Shown here piece after piece: positions 8,165 through 16,876 of a stretch of DNA of 64,000 nt. Every line of letters begins with the position of its first letter. Position 1 is the first letter of the stretch. The notes under the pieces were generated by a model that saw nothing but the letters and a program-made list of their open reading frames with translations, was not told the origin of the DNA and made no database searches. The stretch covers positions 1 to 64,000 of the forward strand of contig CALCCF010000073.1 in assembly GCA_937899905.1 (NCBI GenBank), in the 5' to 3' direction. The stretch is from an uncultured Phycisphaeraceae bacterium. GTDB taxonomy: Bacteria; Planctomycetota; Phycisphaerae; Phycisphaerales; UBA1924. The position numbers and the translations under genes are program-made.

Positions 8165-10852
8165 TTAACCCGCCGACAGCTTCTCTCGTACGGTTTCGAT
8201 ACGGGCGTCAATGGTGGAAAGCGCCGCGTTATCGGCACTCATGCCTGCATCCTGCTGCTGCTCGATGTACCCACGTGCCCGCTCGAATGCGGCGAGGGCC
8301 TCGCGGAGCGTCGATTCCTGCCCGCTCTGGTCGGCCTGGCCCTCACGCAACACTCCAACGTAGTACCAGCCGACCATCGCATCCCTCAGGTGTTGCCCGG
8401 TCGGATCCGCGGCGGCGAGCATGTCACGAATCGACGCCGACTCCAAATAGTCGATTTCAGCCCGGTCTGTAGAGCCGTCCGAATCGAAGATGCGTGCGCG
8501 CTTGTTGAGCAGTTGTGAGAGCGTTCGATGCGACGTAACCACGGACTCGTCCGAGTTAACAATCCTTCGCGCGATTTCGATCGCCGAGCTAAGCACTTCG
8601 ATCGCAAGTGCTTTGTCAGCCTCTGCGCTCGCGAGCATCGCCTGAGCATCTCCCGACTCACTTGCGTGCGCTTCCCAGATACGCGCTCGAAGGCGCAGCG
8701 CCTGAGCCCAGGCGTCGTAGGCGACACACTTGTCCGCCGGATATCTCGCGTTGGCTGGGTGCGCTGCCGCGAGCGTCGCCAACTCGTCCACGGCTTGCCC
8801 AAGCAGATCGAGTGCCCGCTCCAGCGACCGAATGGCATTGTCGGCTTGCGCGCCGTCCGCGACGGCGGGCTCGCTTTCGCGGATGAGCATCAGTGCTTGT
8901 CGCACCTGCGCTCGCGTCCTTCCGAGAACGGCGCGATCGGCATTCTCGCGCTCCAACGACTCAGAGAGCCGGTCAAACGCGGCCAATCCTCTGGCGTAGG
9001 TCGATTCTGCACGAGAACGGATGCGAGCGACAACGTCGGCGTCCTCGGCGAGTCGGGCCTGATTGACGAGCGTGTTGCCAAGTTCCAGGAGCGTGTCGGC
9101 GTACGCGAGTCGGAGCTTGGCGTCTTCTTCGGAGGCTGTCTCGGCAGCATCGATCGCCTTGTCATAGGAAACGAGGCTGTCCTCATACGAGGTTACCGAC
9201 TCGTCGAGCTTGGTCATCAAGCGGTGGATGTGTCCAAGCGATGCCTGGGCGTGTGCTCTGAGGGCCAGAGCTTCGGGTCTGCCTGGATCGTCCGCAAGCA
9301 GCCCATCCGCCAAGTCCAAGGCACGCGAGTACAGCTCGAGACCCCGCTCCGGCTGACCAATCCGCGAGACATCACCTCGGCCGGCGTACAGATTGCCGAG
9401 CCGCAAGCGCCCGCGCCCGATCAGCAGCAGCCGCTGCGGATCGCCCGCTGCTTCGGCCTCCAACTCGTCGAGCGTCTCCACCGCGCTTTCGGCAAGCGCA
9501 ACCTTGGCCTCTGTTGCCCCACGGAGCTCGCGGATCGCGTCGTAGTACTCCGTCACCATCGTGCCGGCGAGGTCATAGGCATTTTCGAGCCGAGCCTCGG
9601 CCAGCTGTCGCTGCTCTGCCTCGGCTTGGAGCGCTTTCTCGGCCACCACGGTCTTGTCCTCGGCGATGCCCCGCGCGCCCTCGGCTTCCCGATACAGCAC
9701 GGTGATCACGATCGCGAACACGACCAATGCCACGAGCGAGCCCGCTCCGACGGCCACCGGCCCGCGGTACCGCCGCAGCGTCTTGCTAATGACGTACCAG
9801 CCGCTGTCACGTTTGGCCTCGATGGGTTGTCCCTCGAGGAATCGCTGCACGTCCCGGCCGAGCTCGCCGGCGCTCTGGTACCGCCGATCGCGCTGCTTGG
9901 CCAGCGCCTTGAGCACGATGGTCTCGACCTCATCGTTGATCTTGCGGCGGATCGTGCTGGGGCGCGCCGGCTCCGCACGCATGATGTTGTCCAGCACATC
10001 GCGCATGTTCCCCAAGACCTCGTAGGGAAACTTGCTCGTGAGCAGCTGATAGAGGATGACGCCCAGCGAGTACACATCCGTGCGCACATCGATGTTGGTC
10101 GGCGAGCCGTCCGCCTGCTCGGGGCTGGCCCACGGCAGCGAGCCGATGAACTGGCCGGTCATGCTCATCAGCCGGCCGCTGCCCTCGCCCTCGAGGTCCG
10201 GCACCGCCAGCTTTGCGAGGCCAAAGTCGACGACGATCGGCTCGCCGTGCTTGTCGATGCGGATGTTGCCCGGCTTGAGGTCGCGGTGGATCACGCCCTT
10301 CAGGTGTGCCGCATTGACGGCCTCGCAGATCTTGGCGAACAGCCGCAGCGCCTCTCGAATCGGCAGCTGCCCGTCATTCATGACGCGATCGAGCGGCTTC
10401 CCGCTGATGTAATCCATGACGTAGTAGCACGACCCGTCTTTGGTCACGCCGCTGTCGTGGATACTCACGATGTTGGGGTGGTCGAGCTGGCCGAGGACTT
10501 GCACCTCACGCTCGAACCGCGCCCGGCCGGCCGAGCCCATGAACGGGCCCGAATGCATGACCTTGAGCGCCACATGCCGACGCGTGCTGAGCTGCACCGC
10601 CTGATACACCACGCCCTGGCCGCCGCGGTGGATCTCCCGGACGATGTCGTACCCAGGAAACGCGCCGTGGGGCGGCAACTGGTCGCCCTCGAACCACGCG
10701 CTGGAGCTCTCGGGCCACCCGCTCCCCGGCTCGGCACCCTCGAGCGCTGCCTCGATCAGCTTGCGTTCGTCACGCTTGTCCTGCGACTCGGGCGCACCGC
10801 CGTCGCTCGGCGTCGCCTCGTCGTTCGGTCCGTTGTCTGGCGTGTCGTCCAT
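8165..10852 (-). CDS. membrane Ser/Thr protein kinase with TPR-like sensor region
   Basis: An 895-residue PknB-type kinase. After a 65-residue acidic disordered head the kinase domain spans about residues 70-340, with all key residues visible: Lys97 in HVALKVMH, HRDLKPGN with catalytic Asp191, DFG with Asp209, and the SPEQ element of the activation segment. The glycine-rich loop reads IHRGGQGVVYQ. A single membrane segment at about 365-387 separates it from a 500-residue helical region resembling degenerate TPR repeats, predicted to lie outside the cytoplasm. The sigma factor gene ends 33 bases upstream in the same direction, so the pair probably forms one transcription unit. Confidence 0.93.
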   Translation of the reverse strand: MDDTPDNGPNDEATPSDGGAPESQDKRDERKLIEAALEGAEPGSGWPESSSAWFEGDQLPPHGAFPGYDIVREIHRGGQGVVYQAVQLSTRRHVALKVMHSGPFMGSAGRARFEREVQVLGQLDHPNIVSIHDSGVTKDGSCYYVMDYISGKPLDRVMNDGQLPIREALRLFAKICEAVNAAHLKGVIHRDLKPGNIRIDKHGEPIVVDFGLAKLAVPDLEGEGSGRLMSMTGQFIGSLPWASPEQADGSPTNIDVRTDVYSLGVILYQLLTSKFPYEVLGNMRDVLDNIMRAEPARPSTIRRKINDEVETIVLKALAKQRDRRYQSAGELGRDVQRFLEGQPIEAKRDSGWYVISKTLRRYRGPVAVGAGSLVALVVFAIVITVLYREAEGARGIAEDKTVVAEKALQAEAEQRQLAEARLENAYDLAGTMVTEYYDAIRELRGATEAKVALAESAVETLDELEAEAAGDPQRLLLIGRGRLRLGNLYAGRGDVSRIGQPERGLELYSRALDLADGLLADDPGRPEALALRAHAQASLGHIHRLMTKLDESVTSYEDSLVSYDKAIDAAETASEEDAKLRLAYADTLLELGNTLVNQARLAEDADVVARIRSRAESTYARGLAAFDRLSESLERENADRAVLGRTRAQVRQALMLIRESEPAVADGAQADNAIRSLERALDLLGQAVDELATLAAAHPANARYPADKCVAYDAWAQALRLRARIWEAHASESGDAQAMLASAEADKALAIEVLSSAIEIARRIVNSDESVVTSHRTLSQLLNKRARIFDSDGSTDRAEIDYLESASIRDMLAAADPTGQHLRDAMVGWYYVGVLREGQADQSGQESTLREALAAFERARGYIEQQQDAGMSADNAALSTIDARIETVREKLSAG

Positions 10853-10885
10853 CAGCCGCGTCCCAGTAAGCGTGTCGAGTCGGGT

Positions 10886-11554
10886 TCAGCCGCCGGGCCG
10901 CGAGAAGTACTGGCCCTCGTCGCCCATGGCCTCGCGCAAGCGGTCGTGCGCACGGGCCCGCAGCATGAAGATCGCCCCCGTCGACCGGCCCATCTCCTTG
11001 GCAACCTCCTCGACGGCGTGCCCCGCCAGATCGTACAGGCGGATGACCTTGGCGTAGTCGCCGGGCAATGTCGCGAGCATGCGCTCCATAGCCATGACCG
11101 CTTCGCCGCGCGCGACGAATCGTGACGGTGTTGCCTTGCTATCGCCTGCGAGCACATCGATCAGCGTTGCCGCCGAGTCGTCGGCGTTGCGCGGCGAGTG
11201 CGCGCGCTTGGCCGGATCTGGCCGCTTCGCCGCTGTCGCGGCACGGATCGCATCGAGAAGGTTGTTCTCCGCAACGCGGTTCACCCACGCGCGGAATCCC
11301 GAGTACCCGCCCGTCTTGAATTGGCCGATGCGGCCCACAACCTCGATGTAGGTGACCTGCAGCACGTCGTCGGCCTCGACGGTCGTGCGGAGCGTCGCGG
11401 GAACCTTCGAGTCAAGCCGGATGCGCAACGCGGGTGCGAGCCCCTCGAGCAATTGCACGAGGGCCGCACGGTCTCCGCGGATCGCCTTGGCGAGCGCCGC
11501 TTCGTTCGGGTCCGCGTCGTGTGGTGGTGCGTGGTTGTTCGTTTCGGTCGCCAT
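10886..11554 (-). CDS. ECF-type RNA polymerase sigma factor paired with a kinase
   Basis: A 222-residue sigma-70 family protein. Region 2 is seen at about residues 50-105 (DDVLQVTYIEVVGRIGQF, FRAWVNRVAENNLLDAIRA) and region 4 at about 160-210 (LPGDYAKVIRLYDLAG, VEEVAKEMGRSTGAIFMLRARA). It should direct RNA polymerase to a small regulon. The family knowledge that matters is that planctomycetes have several ECF groups encoded beside Ser/Thr kinases, where phosphorylation rather than an anti-sigma factor is thought to control activity. Here the kinase follows after 33 bases. No anti-sigma gene is next to it. The ATG at 11554 is chosen; longer readings run into the neighbouring transporter gene. 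Confidence 0.9.
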   Translation of the reverse strand: MATETNNHAPPHDADPNEAALAKAIRGDRAALVQLLEGLAPALRIRLDSKVPATLRTTVEADDVLQVTYIEVVGRIGQFKTGGYSGFRAWVNRVAENNLLDAIRAATAAKRPDPAKRAHSPRNADDSAATLIDVLAGDSKATPSRFVARGEAVMAMERMLATLPGDYAKVIRLYDLAGHAVEEVAKEMGRSTGAIFMLRARAHDRLREAMGDEGQYFSRPGG

Positions 11555-11631
11555 GGCACGGAGTCCCCCGGTGTTGTGCCGAAGCCGATTGTAACCGAGG
11601 TGGGGCGGATTCCCCGCATGATCCTGGCTTT

Positions 11632-12690
11632 TCAGGCGGGCTGGCGGGGTTCTGTGGGCGACCATGCCCCTTGGAGCGACGATCCAGCGGCCGACTCACG
11701 CCCGGTTTCCGAAGATTCTGGCGATTCTGGCCCATCGCTGTCCAAGACCGCCGGCAGCAGGGCCAGGATCGCCACGCCGCAGACCGCAACGAACGCCCCA
11801 AGCACCGCCCGAGGCGACACCTTCTCGCCCTGTATCGCGACCATCGGGAGGATCATGACCGGGGCCAGCGAGCACAGCGTCTGTGCGACGGCCACCGGCG
11901 TCAGGTCGGCGGTCACTAGGCTCATCCACATGCCCAGGAACGGGCCGACGAACGCGCCAAGCGCCGTGAAGGCCAGCCCGATCTTCAGTGTCCGCTTCGG
12001 GATCGGCAGCGCCTGCCGCTGGGACTGGATCCGCCACCGAACCAGCAGCACGGGCGTCATACACAGGATCGCCACCGCGATGCGGACCTGCGTGGCCGCG
12101 AGCGGGCCGACGTGGTCCTCCTCGGGCATCCAGCCGTGGCCCATGCCCGCCTTGCTGATGAGCAGCCCGCCGCCCTGGCACATCGAGCCGATGAGCGCGA
12201 GCACAATGCCGCGCAAACGGTGGGGGTGTTCTTGCTCGTCGGCCTTCACCGACCTCCTTTCCATGATGACCCAGGCAACGCCGCCAATGGTGACGGCGAT
12301 GCCGATCATGGCCGGCCAGGCCAGCGTCTCACCCAGCACCATCCACCCAAGCACGGCCGCCCAGATCGGGGCCGTGCTCATGAGCAGCAGGCTCAGCCGC
12401 GGCCCGATGTCGACGAACGCCGTGAACAGCGCCTGGTCGCCGATGACGATGCCGATGAGCGAGGACAGCGCGAGCAGCAAGAGCTGGCGATCGTTCAGAG
12501 CCGGCCACCAGTCGCCGCTCGTGAAGAACACCATCAGCGTCAGCAGCACGATGGCGACGTACAGCCGCAGCCCGTTGACCAGCGTCGGCCCGATCCGCCG
12601 CCCGCCAGCCGCAAAGCACAGGCTTGTGAGCGCCCACAGCAGGCTGGTGACCAGCCCGGCGGCGAAGCCGGCGTAAAAGGTGGCGTCCAA
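11632..12690 (-). CDS. DMT-superfamily (EamA) transporter
   Basis: A 352-residue integral membrane protein with about ten hydrophobic segments arranged as two EamA repeats (first repeat about 5-145, second about 180-320), the drug/metabolite exporter layout. A charged inter-repeat loop (ERRSVKADEQEHPHR) lies in the middle. The substrate cannot be inferred; relatives export amino acids, nucleosides or sugars. The C-terminal 30 residues are Ser/Glu/Pro-rich and disordered. The start is a TTG at the beginning of the first membrane segment (LDATFYAGFAAGLVTSLLWA). The sigma factor gene begins 78 bases downstream in the same direction. Confidence 0.85.
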   Translation of the reverse strand: MDATFYAGFAAGLVTSLLWALTSLCFAAGGRRIGPTLVNGLRLYVAIVLLTLMVFFTSGDWWPALNDRQLLLLALSSLIGIVIGDQALFTAFVDIGPRLSLLLMSTAPIWAAVLGWMVLGETLAWPAMIGIAVTIGGVAWVIMERRSVKADEQEHPHRLRGIVLALIGSMCQGGGLLISKAGMGHGWMPEEDHVGPLAATQVRIAVAILCMTPVLLVRWRIQSQRQALPIPKRTLKIGLAFTALGAFVGPFLGMWMSLVTADLTPVAVAQTLCSLAPVMILPMVAIQGEKVSPRAVLGAFVAVCGVAILALLPAVLDSDGPESPESSETGRESAAGSSLQGAWSPTEPRQPA

Positions 12691-12800
12691 GGGCGGGAAC
12701 TCCGGCGATCGGGCGGTGGGCCCGGCTGAGGGCGAATCGGGAGCATAGAACAGGACGACGCATCCGGGCCTCGCCCTATTGGTTTACGCAGGGAGATTGC

Positions 12801-13814
12801 ATGTCACTGCTTACTCGTATGTTCTTCGCGTGTGTACTGGCGGGAGTCGCCGCGATTGGCGGAGGTTGCACGATCGGCCCGTATGGCTCCCCGATCCCAC
12901 CGAGTTCGATGCAGGCCGCAGCCAAATCGCATCCCGACGCCCGCTTCTTTGACGGTCAATCCGGAGAAAAGCTGCACAACCGGGATGTGTTTGAAAAGGT
13001 CAAGCGTGCCGACGTCGTCGTCTTCGGCGAACTCCACGGCCACCCCGTCGGTCTGCCCGTCGCCGCCGCCATCTGGGAGGACATGCTCCGTGTTCGTGAC
13101 CGCGACGAGACTCCTGCCCTGCTCCTCGAGTTCTTCGAGCGCGACCAGCAGCTGGCCATCGACGAGTACCTCGGCGGCATGATCGACAAAGAGACGTTCA
13201 TCAAGGACGCGGGCCGCAGCGCGTCGAACTTCCCCGACGCGCACCAGGCGATGTTCAACGCGACCAAGGAGGCCGGCGGCGTGGTCATCGCTGCAAACGC
13301 GCCGCGTCGTTATGTCCGCCTGGCGCGCACGGAGGGCTACGACCGCCTTCGGGCGATGTCGCCCGCGCAGCAAGCCACGTTCGAGCTGCCACCGACCGAA
13401 CACGGGCCCGAGGCCTACCGCGCGCGCTTCGTGGAGATCATGGGCGGCATGCGATCCGCCAGTGGCTCGGGCAAGGAAGGCGCCAGCGAGCCGCGGCCGG
13501 GCATGAGCGTGATGGACTTCCTCCGCGCCCAGCTCGTGTGGGACGCAACGATGGCCGACAGCGTCGCCGACGCGCTCAAGGCCGGCCATGAACCCGTCGC
13601 GCTCGTCATCGGCCGCTTCCACGTCGGTTTCGACGGCGCCACGGTCGAGTACATCCGCCGCACCAGGCCTGGCGCCGATGTTCTCACGATCGTGATCGTC
13701 GATAGCTGGAGCGATGAGCTGGCCGAGGAAGACCGGGGCCGTGGCGACATCGTGATCTACGCCGGGCCCATCGATCGGGGCGAGCCCGCCGGCGCAAGCG
13801 AGAGCGAAGACTGA
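12801..13814 (+). CDS. ChaN-like (DUF399) lipoprotein
   Basis: A 337-residue predicted lipoprotein: a hydrophobic leader ends in AAIGGGC with the lipidated cysteine at about residue 23. The mature part has the ChaN/DUF399 signature VVVFGELHGHP at about residue 75, a later LLLEFFERDQQ, and the C-terminal histidine segment VIGRFHVGFD. Family members bind haem or iron and some are iron-regulated in Campylobacter and Pseudomonas; their enzymatic role is unsettled. Iron regulation here is not visible in the upstream bases. GGGAG lies six bases before the ATG. The Nudix gene starts two bases after the stop, so the two are surely co-transcribed. Confidence 0.85.
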   Translation: MSLLTRMFFACVLAGVAAIGGGCTIGPYGSPIPPSSMQAAAKSHPDARFFDGQSGEKLHNRDVFEKVKRADVVVFGELHGHPVGLPVAAAIWEDMLRVRDRDETPALLLEFFERDQQLAIDEYLGGMIDKETFIKDAGRSASNFPDAHQAMFNATKEAGGVVIAANAPRRYVRLARTEGYDRLRAMSPAQQATFELPPTEHGPEAYRARFVEIMGGMRSASGSGKEGASEPRPGMSVMDFLRAQLVWDATMADSVADALKAGHEPVALVIGRFHVGFDGATVEYIRRTRPGADVLTIVIVDSWSDELAEEDRGRGDIVIYAGPIDRGEPAGASESED

Positions 13815-13816
13815 GC

Positions 13817-14290
13817 ATGCGCACGCGCAACACCGCGCGCGTCATCCTCATCGACGAGCACGACCGCGTGCTGCTGGTCAAGTACCACGAGCAGACACCA
13901 TCGGACCCCAAGCTCACCGGGCCGATGTCGTTCTGGGTGCCACCGTGCGGTGGCGTGCACGAAGGCGAGACATTCGAGGCGGCCATCATTCGTGAGATCG
14001 CAGAAGAAACCGGGATCGAGCTCGCGGGCGATCTTCCGTGGATCTGGACGCGCGATCACGAGCTCATGCACAGCGGCGAACTGAAGCACTTCCACGAACG
14101 GTACTTCGTCTCGCGCATCCAGGCACACGCCACACTGCACAACAGCACGGACGAGCCAATCATCGACATGCGCTGGTGGGCGCTCGATGACATCGCGAGA
14201 TCCGGCGAGACCTTCTTCCCCCAGGGCCTGGCAGAACTCTTGGTTCCAGTGCTCGAAGGGAGACCGCCCGCATCACCGATCGCGATCTAG
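13817..14290 (+). CDS. Nudix hydrolase
   Basis: A 157-residue Nudix-fold hydrolase. The Nudix box is complete at about residues 45-67: GGVHEGETFEAA then REIAEETGIEL, giving the metal-binding REXXEE glutamates. It would hydrolyse a nucleoside diphosphate linked to another moiety; the substrate is not evident. A second conserved patch is MRWWALDDI near residue 120. The gene begins two bases after the ChaN-like lipoprotein gene. Its TAG stop shares the bases CTAG with the stop of the convergent coaC gene, so the two genes overlap by four bases. Confidence 0.92.
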   Translation: MRTRNTARVILIDEHDRVLLVKYHEQTPSDPKLTGPMSFWVPPCGGVHEGETFEAAIIREIAEETGIELAGDLPWIWTRDHELMHSGELKHFHERYFVSRIQAHATLHNSTDEPIIDMRWWALDDIARSGETFFPQGLAELLVPVLEGRPPASPIAI

Positions 14291-14865
14291 CCGCGGTGCA
14301 ACGCCTCGGCGACCACCTCGATCAGCGTCTCGGGCTCGGGCAATCGCCCCGGCCCGACATGCCGGCACGCCTGCCAGCCGCTCTCGGCGTCGAGCACGTG
14401 GTACCCGTCGTCACGCAGCTGCGCAAGATTCCGCTGCGTGGTCGGCTGCGCCAGCATCACGCTGTTCATTGAGGGCGCGAGAAGCACCGTCGTGTTCGTT
14501 CGATCGATCGCGCTCAAGATCAGCGTCACCGGATCGCTCGCGTGCCCGTGCGCCAAACGCGCGAGGCAGTCCATCGAGCACGGCGCGATCAGCGCGACCT
14601 CGGTTCGGTCGGCAAGGTTGATGTGCTGCACGTCGCCCGGGTCGTGATGGCCCCAGATGCCAGTCACAACCGGGTGCCCGCTCAGCGCCTCGAACGTCAG
14701 CGGCGTCACGAACTTCGCGGCCGCCTCGGTCATGGCAACGCGAACATCGCAGCCGCGCTGGCTCAGGCGGCTGACAACGGTGGCGGTCTTGTACGCGGCG
14801 ATCCCACCCGTCACGCCGACGAGCACGCGGCGGCCGGCGAGATCGGGAGTCGGTGCGTCAGCCAT
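14287..14865 (-). CDS. coaC: phosphopantothenoylcysteine decarboxylase (CoaC-type flavoprotein)
   Basis: This is the flavin-dependent decarboxylase of coenzyme A synthesis, or a close flavoprotein relative. The 192-residue product has the N-terminal GVTGGIAAYKTA flavin-binding segment, the active-site histidine in HINLADRTEVALIAPCS, and the PSMN motif at about residue 133 (family consensus PXMNXXM). It stops where bifunctional CoaBC proteins would continue into the CoaB synthetase domain, so CoaB must be encoded elsewhere. It follows rpoZ by 12 bases; rpoZ next to coaBC is a widespread arrangement, which supports the call. Confidence 0.88.
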   Translation of the reverse strand: MADAPTPDLAGRRVLVGVTGGIAAYKTATVVSRLSQRGCDVRVAMTEAAAKFVTPLTFEALSGHPVVTGIWGHHDPGDVQHINLADRTEVALIAPCSMDCLARLAHGHASDPVTLILSAIDRTNTTVLLAPSMNSVMLAQPTTQRNLAQLRDDGYHVLDAESGWQACRHVGPGRLPEPETLIEVVAEALHRG

Positions 14866-14877
14866 CGCGATGGGGTG

Positions 14878-15132
14878 TTAGAGCAGCGCCTCTTGCGAGC
14901 GCGTCGGCGCGGGCGGCAGCTCTTCGGCCGCCATCGGCTCGATCCACTCCAGCGTGATCTTGTCCTGCATGATCTCCTCGATCACAACCTCGAGGTCGCT
15001 GCGGCCGTTGCGGTCGACCAGCGGGCGCGAGCCGTCGAGCAGCTCGACGAGCCGGCGCTGGATGAGCACGGTCAGCTTGAAGCGGCCGCCGACCTTCTCG
15101 GCGATCTCGTTGCTCTTGAGGGCTTCGATCAT
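14878..15132 (-). CDS. rpoZ: DNA-directed RNA polymerase omega subunit
   Basis: An 84-residue protein matching the omega subunit in length, sequence style and context. It begins MIEALKSNEIAEKVGGRFKL, with the family pattern of a helix leading to FKLTVLIQRRLVELLDG, and later VVIEEIMQDKITLEW in place of the usual AL-REI segment. Omega stabilises assembly of the beta-prime subunit. Overall it is divergent from proteobacterial omega, and the identification leans on the coaC neighbour 12 bases downstream. GGAG lies upstream of the ATG. The gene is divergent from the DUF3553-like gene, with 215 bases between their starts. Confidence 0.8.
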   Translation of the reverse strand: MIEALKSNEIAEKVGGRFKLTVLIQRRLVELLDGSRPLVDRNGRSDLEVVIEEIMQDKITLEWIEPMAAEELPPAPTRSQEALL

Positions 15133-15347
15133 GGGCGTGGGGGCTCCAATAACGAGACGGGGGCAGCCCGCGTCCGGACGGCCGGACGCGTGATCGGCTT
15201 TCCATCAACGCGAGAGCAAGTCTAGGCCTGTCCCTAGTCGGGCGGGCCGCTACCATCGGCTCAACGCGGCCGGGCAACCAGCCCAAGCAGGACGCGATAT
15301 CGAACGAAACTTGGCCAAGCGAACCCACCAGCGGCAAGGAGGCGGGG

Positions 15348-15914
15348 GTGTCGAGCAGCGTGATCGAAGTCAAGAAGGGCGATCGGGTCCGCCTCGCGAC
15401 GAGGCCCGAGTGGGGGCACGGCGAGGTGCTCTCGGTTATCTCCACCATCGTCGACAACGAGCCGACCAGGAAGGTCCGCATCCGCTTCGCCCGGGCCGGC
15501 GTGCGCGAGGTCATCGACTCGCCCTCGCTCACCCACGACGAGGACGGCCCGGTCAACATGGACCCCGCCGCCCTCAACGAGCGGATGACCACGCTGCCCC
15601 AGCCGCTGCGGGACCCGCTGCGAAGCAACGCCGACCGATTCCGTGAGACTGGGGCCATGTTCCGCTTCAACGGCCGCGGCGGCTCGCTCATCGACTGGGC
15701 GGCCACGCAGACGGGGCTGGTCGATCCGTTATCGGCCCTGCCCCGCCACGAGATCGAGGACGCCTTCGCCCGCTTCCGCCGCTCGCTCGAGGAGCACCTG
15801 TGGTCGCTGGGCCGCCAGATGAAGCAGGAGAACGAGGCCGAGTTCCGCCGCATCGCGTTGCAGATGCCCGACGACGCCCAGTCCGTGTTGCGCGGACGCA
15901 ACGCCCGCCGTTGA
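15348..15914 (+). CDS. DUF3553-like protein
   Basis: A 188-residue soluble protein. Residues about 7-60 (KKGDRVRLATRPEWGHGEVL, followed by a KVRIRFARAGVREV strand) match the DUF3553 pattern, a small beta-barrel found alone or at the end of UvrD-like helicases and thought to bind partner proteins or RNA polymerase. The rest is helical, with EIEDAFARFRRSLEEHLWSL as the most conserved-looking helix. Function is unknown. The GTG start is used because no ATG precedes the domain. A strong terminator hairpin begins 72 bases after the stop, ending this unit. Confidence 0.7.
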   Translation: MSSSVIEVKKGDRVRLATRPEWGHGEVLSVISTIVDNEPTRKVRIRFARAGVREVIDSPSLTHDEDGPVNMDPAALNERMTTLPQPLRDPLRSNADRFRETGAMFRFNGRGGSLIDWAATQTGLVDPLSALPRHEIEDAFARFRRSLEEHLWSLGRQMKQENEAEFRRIALQMPDDAQSVLRGRNARR

Positions 15915-15986
15915 GCCCGGGCAACGGCCCGCACCAGCGTCCGGCCTTGCCCAGTTTCGCCGATCCGCACAGATGGACCGAGAATC

Positions 15987-16016
15987 CGCCCTAGGCAGCC
16001 CTGGGGCGTTTTTTAT
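15987..16016 (+). terminator. Rho-independent terminator after the DUF3553-like gene
   Basis: A nine-base-pair stem (CGCCCTAGG against CCTGGGGCG, one T-G wobble) closes a four-base CAGC loop and is followed directly by six T residues. It lies 72 bases after the stop at 15914 and before the start of the coiled-coil gene at 16129, so it separates the two genes. Confidence 0.85.
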
Positions 16017-16128
16017 TGGACCATTGCAGTTTTCTGGCACGCCGGCCCGCTTTGGGCGCGGCGGTTGTACTTGTCCCCACAAGGCCGCGGGGGCGGACAG
16101 CTCAAGAAACAGAGAATCGGAGGCAGCC

Positions 16129-16404
16129 ATGAACGATCGCGACTTCCACGCACGCCTGGGCGAACTGCTCACCAAGATCAACGACATGCCCGAGGGCGAG
16201 CGCGATCGCCTCCGCAAGCTGGCGGACGAGACCAAGGGCCGCCATGACCGCGTGAAGAAGGCCATCGGCGAGATGCAGGAGTCCCTCGACTACCTGCGCC
16301 TGAGCGTGAAGTACCTCGTGTTCGATCTCGAGGCCACCCGCCGCGAGAACCGCTACCTCAAGGAAATGCTCGCCCGCTCGGCCGGCGACGAGAGCTCCGA
16401 GTAA
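16129..16404 (+). CDS. small coiled-coil protein
   Basis: A 91-residue, highly charged, wholly helical protein (MNDRDFHARLGELLTKIND at the start; ESLDYLRLSVKYLVFDLEAT and RRENRYLKEMLA at the end) with heptad-like hydrophobic spacing, so a coiled coil is likely. No membrane segment or signal is present. I do not recognise the family; the sequence is orderly and well conserved in appearance rather than random. GGAGG lies six bases before the ATG, which fixes the start, and a terminator follows about 70 bases after the stop. It is therefore a single-gene unit bounded by terminators on both sides. Confidence 0.75.
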   Translation: MNDRDFHARLGELLTKINDMPEGERDRLRKLADETKGRHDRVKKAIGEMQESLDYLRLSVKYLVFDLEATRRENRYLKEMLARSAGDESSE

Positions 16405-16421
16405 GCGACACACCCAGGGCT

Positions 16422-16508
16422 CTCACGCCGAAAGGCATGAGCGCACCATTGCAACCAACTGATTGCAGCCCTCCGCACGCCCGGTCTGGACGCAGGCCGG
16501 GCGTTGCT
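16422..16508. repeat. copy A of a terminator-containing repeat
   Basis: The segment starts CTCACGCC, forms a GNRA-looped hairpin (CTCACGCC GAAA GGCATGAG with one mismatch), a small second hairpin (TGCAA against TTGCA), and ends with the terminator stem. The final 30 bases recur exactly at 17233-17262, and the 5' half recurs imperfectly from 17160. The two copies flank the lower-GC gene at 16583-16876. Confidence 0.8.
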
Positions 16509-16515
16509 TTTTTTG
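16477..16515 (+). terminator. Rho-independent terminator after the coiled-coil gene
   Basis: An eight-base-pair perfect stem (ACGCCCGG with CCGGGCGT) closes a 12-base loop and is followed by TGC and seven T residues. It ends the unit containing the coiled-coil gene at 16129. The same stem without the T run occurs in copy B near 17233. Confidence 0.85.
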
Positions 16516-16582
16516 TGTCGTGGGCACTGTCATGCCTGATTCGGTTTGTACTTGTGCTTCGGTCGCGCGTGCGCCTCGGGTA

Positions 16583-16876
16583 TCAAATGCGATTGGCATA
16601 GTCGACGAAGTAGTAGATGGAGATAGCGAGCGCGGTAAGGCATATGAGCAATAGCAACAAGGCAGCAATGAGCCCGTTTCGTCCCCGCCTGGCAATCGAG
16701 ATCGTCATCCAGAGCATAAAGAGAGATATCGCGCTCCAAAAGGGTGGAGGCAGAACCATACCTGAAATCGGGATGGGTACATTCTTCGAAAGCACATCAT
16801 GCTGCCACCACGCTTGCATGGATATCGCGATCACAGCGCCACAAACCCCACACACCAAGGCCTGGGGGTTTAACAC
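16583..16876 (-). CDS. small three-span membrane protein in a lower-GC segment
   Basis: A 97-residue protein made almost entirely of three hydrophobic segments (about residues 5-22, 42-60 and 68-92; the last contains GLIAALLLLLICLTALAI), so an integral membrane protein. It is not recognised. The GTG at 16876 is chosen because AAGGAGG sits six bases upstream, which no other candidate has; a reading extended to an ATG at 17017 would add 47 polar residues with a single CxxC and no ribosome-binding site. The base composition of the gene and its surroundings is visibly less GC-rich than everything around it, and repeats flank it on both sides, so it may be an acquired cassette. Confidence 0.6.
   Translation of the reverse strand: MLNPQALVCGVCGAVIAISMQAWWQHDVLSKNVPIPISGMVLPPPFWSAISLFMLWMTISIARRGRNGLIAALLLLLICLTALAISIYYFVDYANRI

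Noticed and set aside
8528-11125. An 865-codon open frame on the plus strand opposite the kinase gene
   Set aside because: The minus-strand kinase has every catalytic motif in order; the plus-strand translation is biased and motif-free, as is usual for the opposite strand of high-GC coding sequence.
15973-16128. N-terminal extension of the small coiled-coil protein
   Set aside because: It would run through the terminator hairpin at 15987-16016, and the ATG at 16129 has a good GGAGG site.
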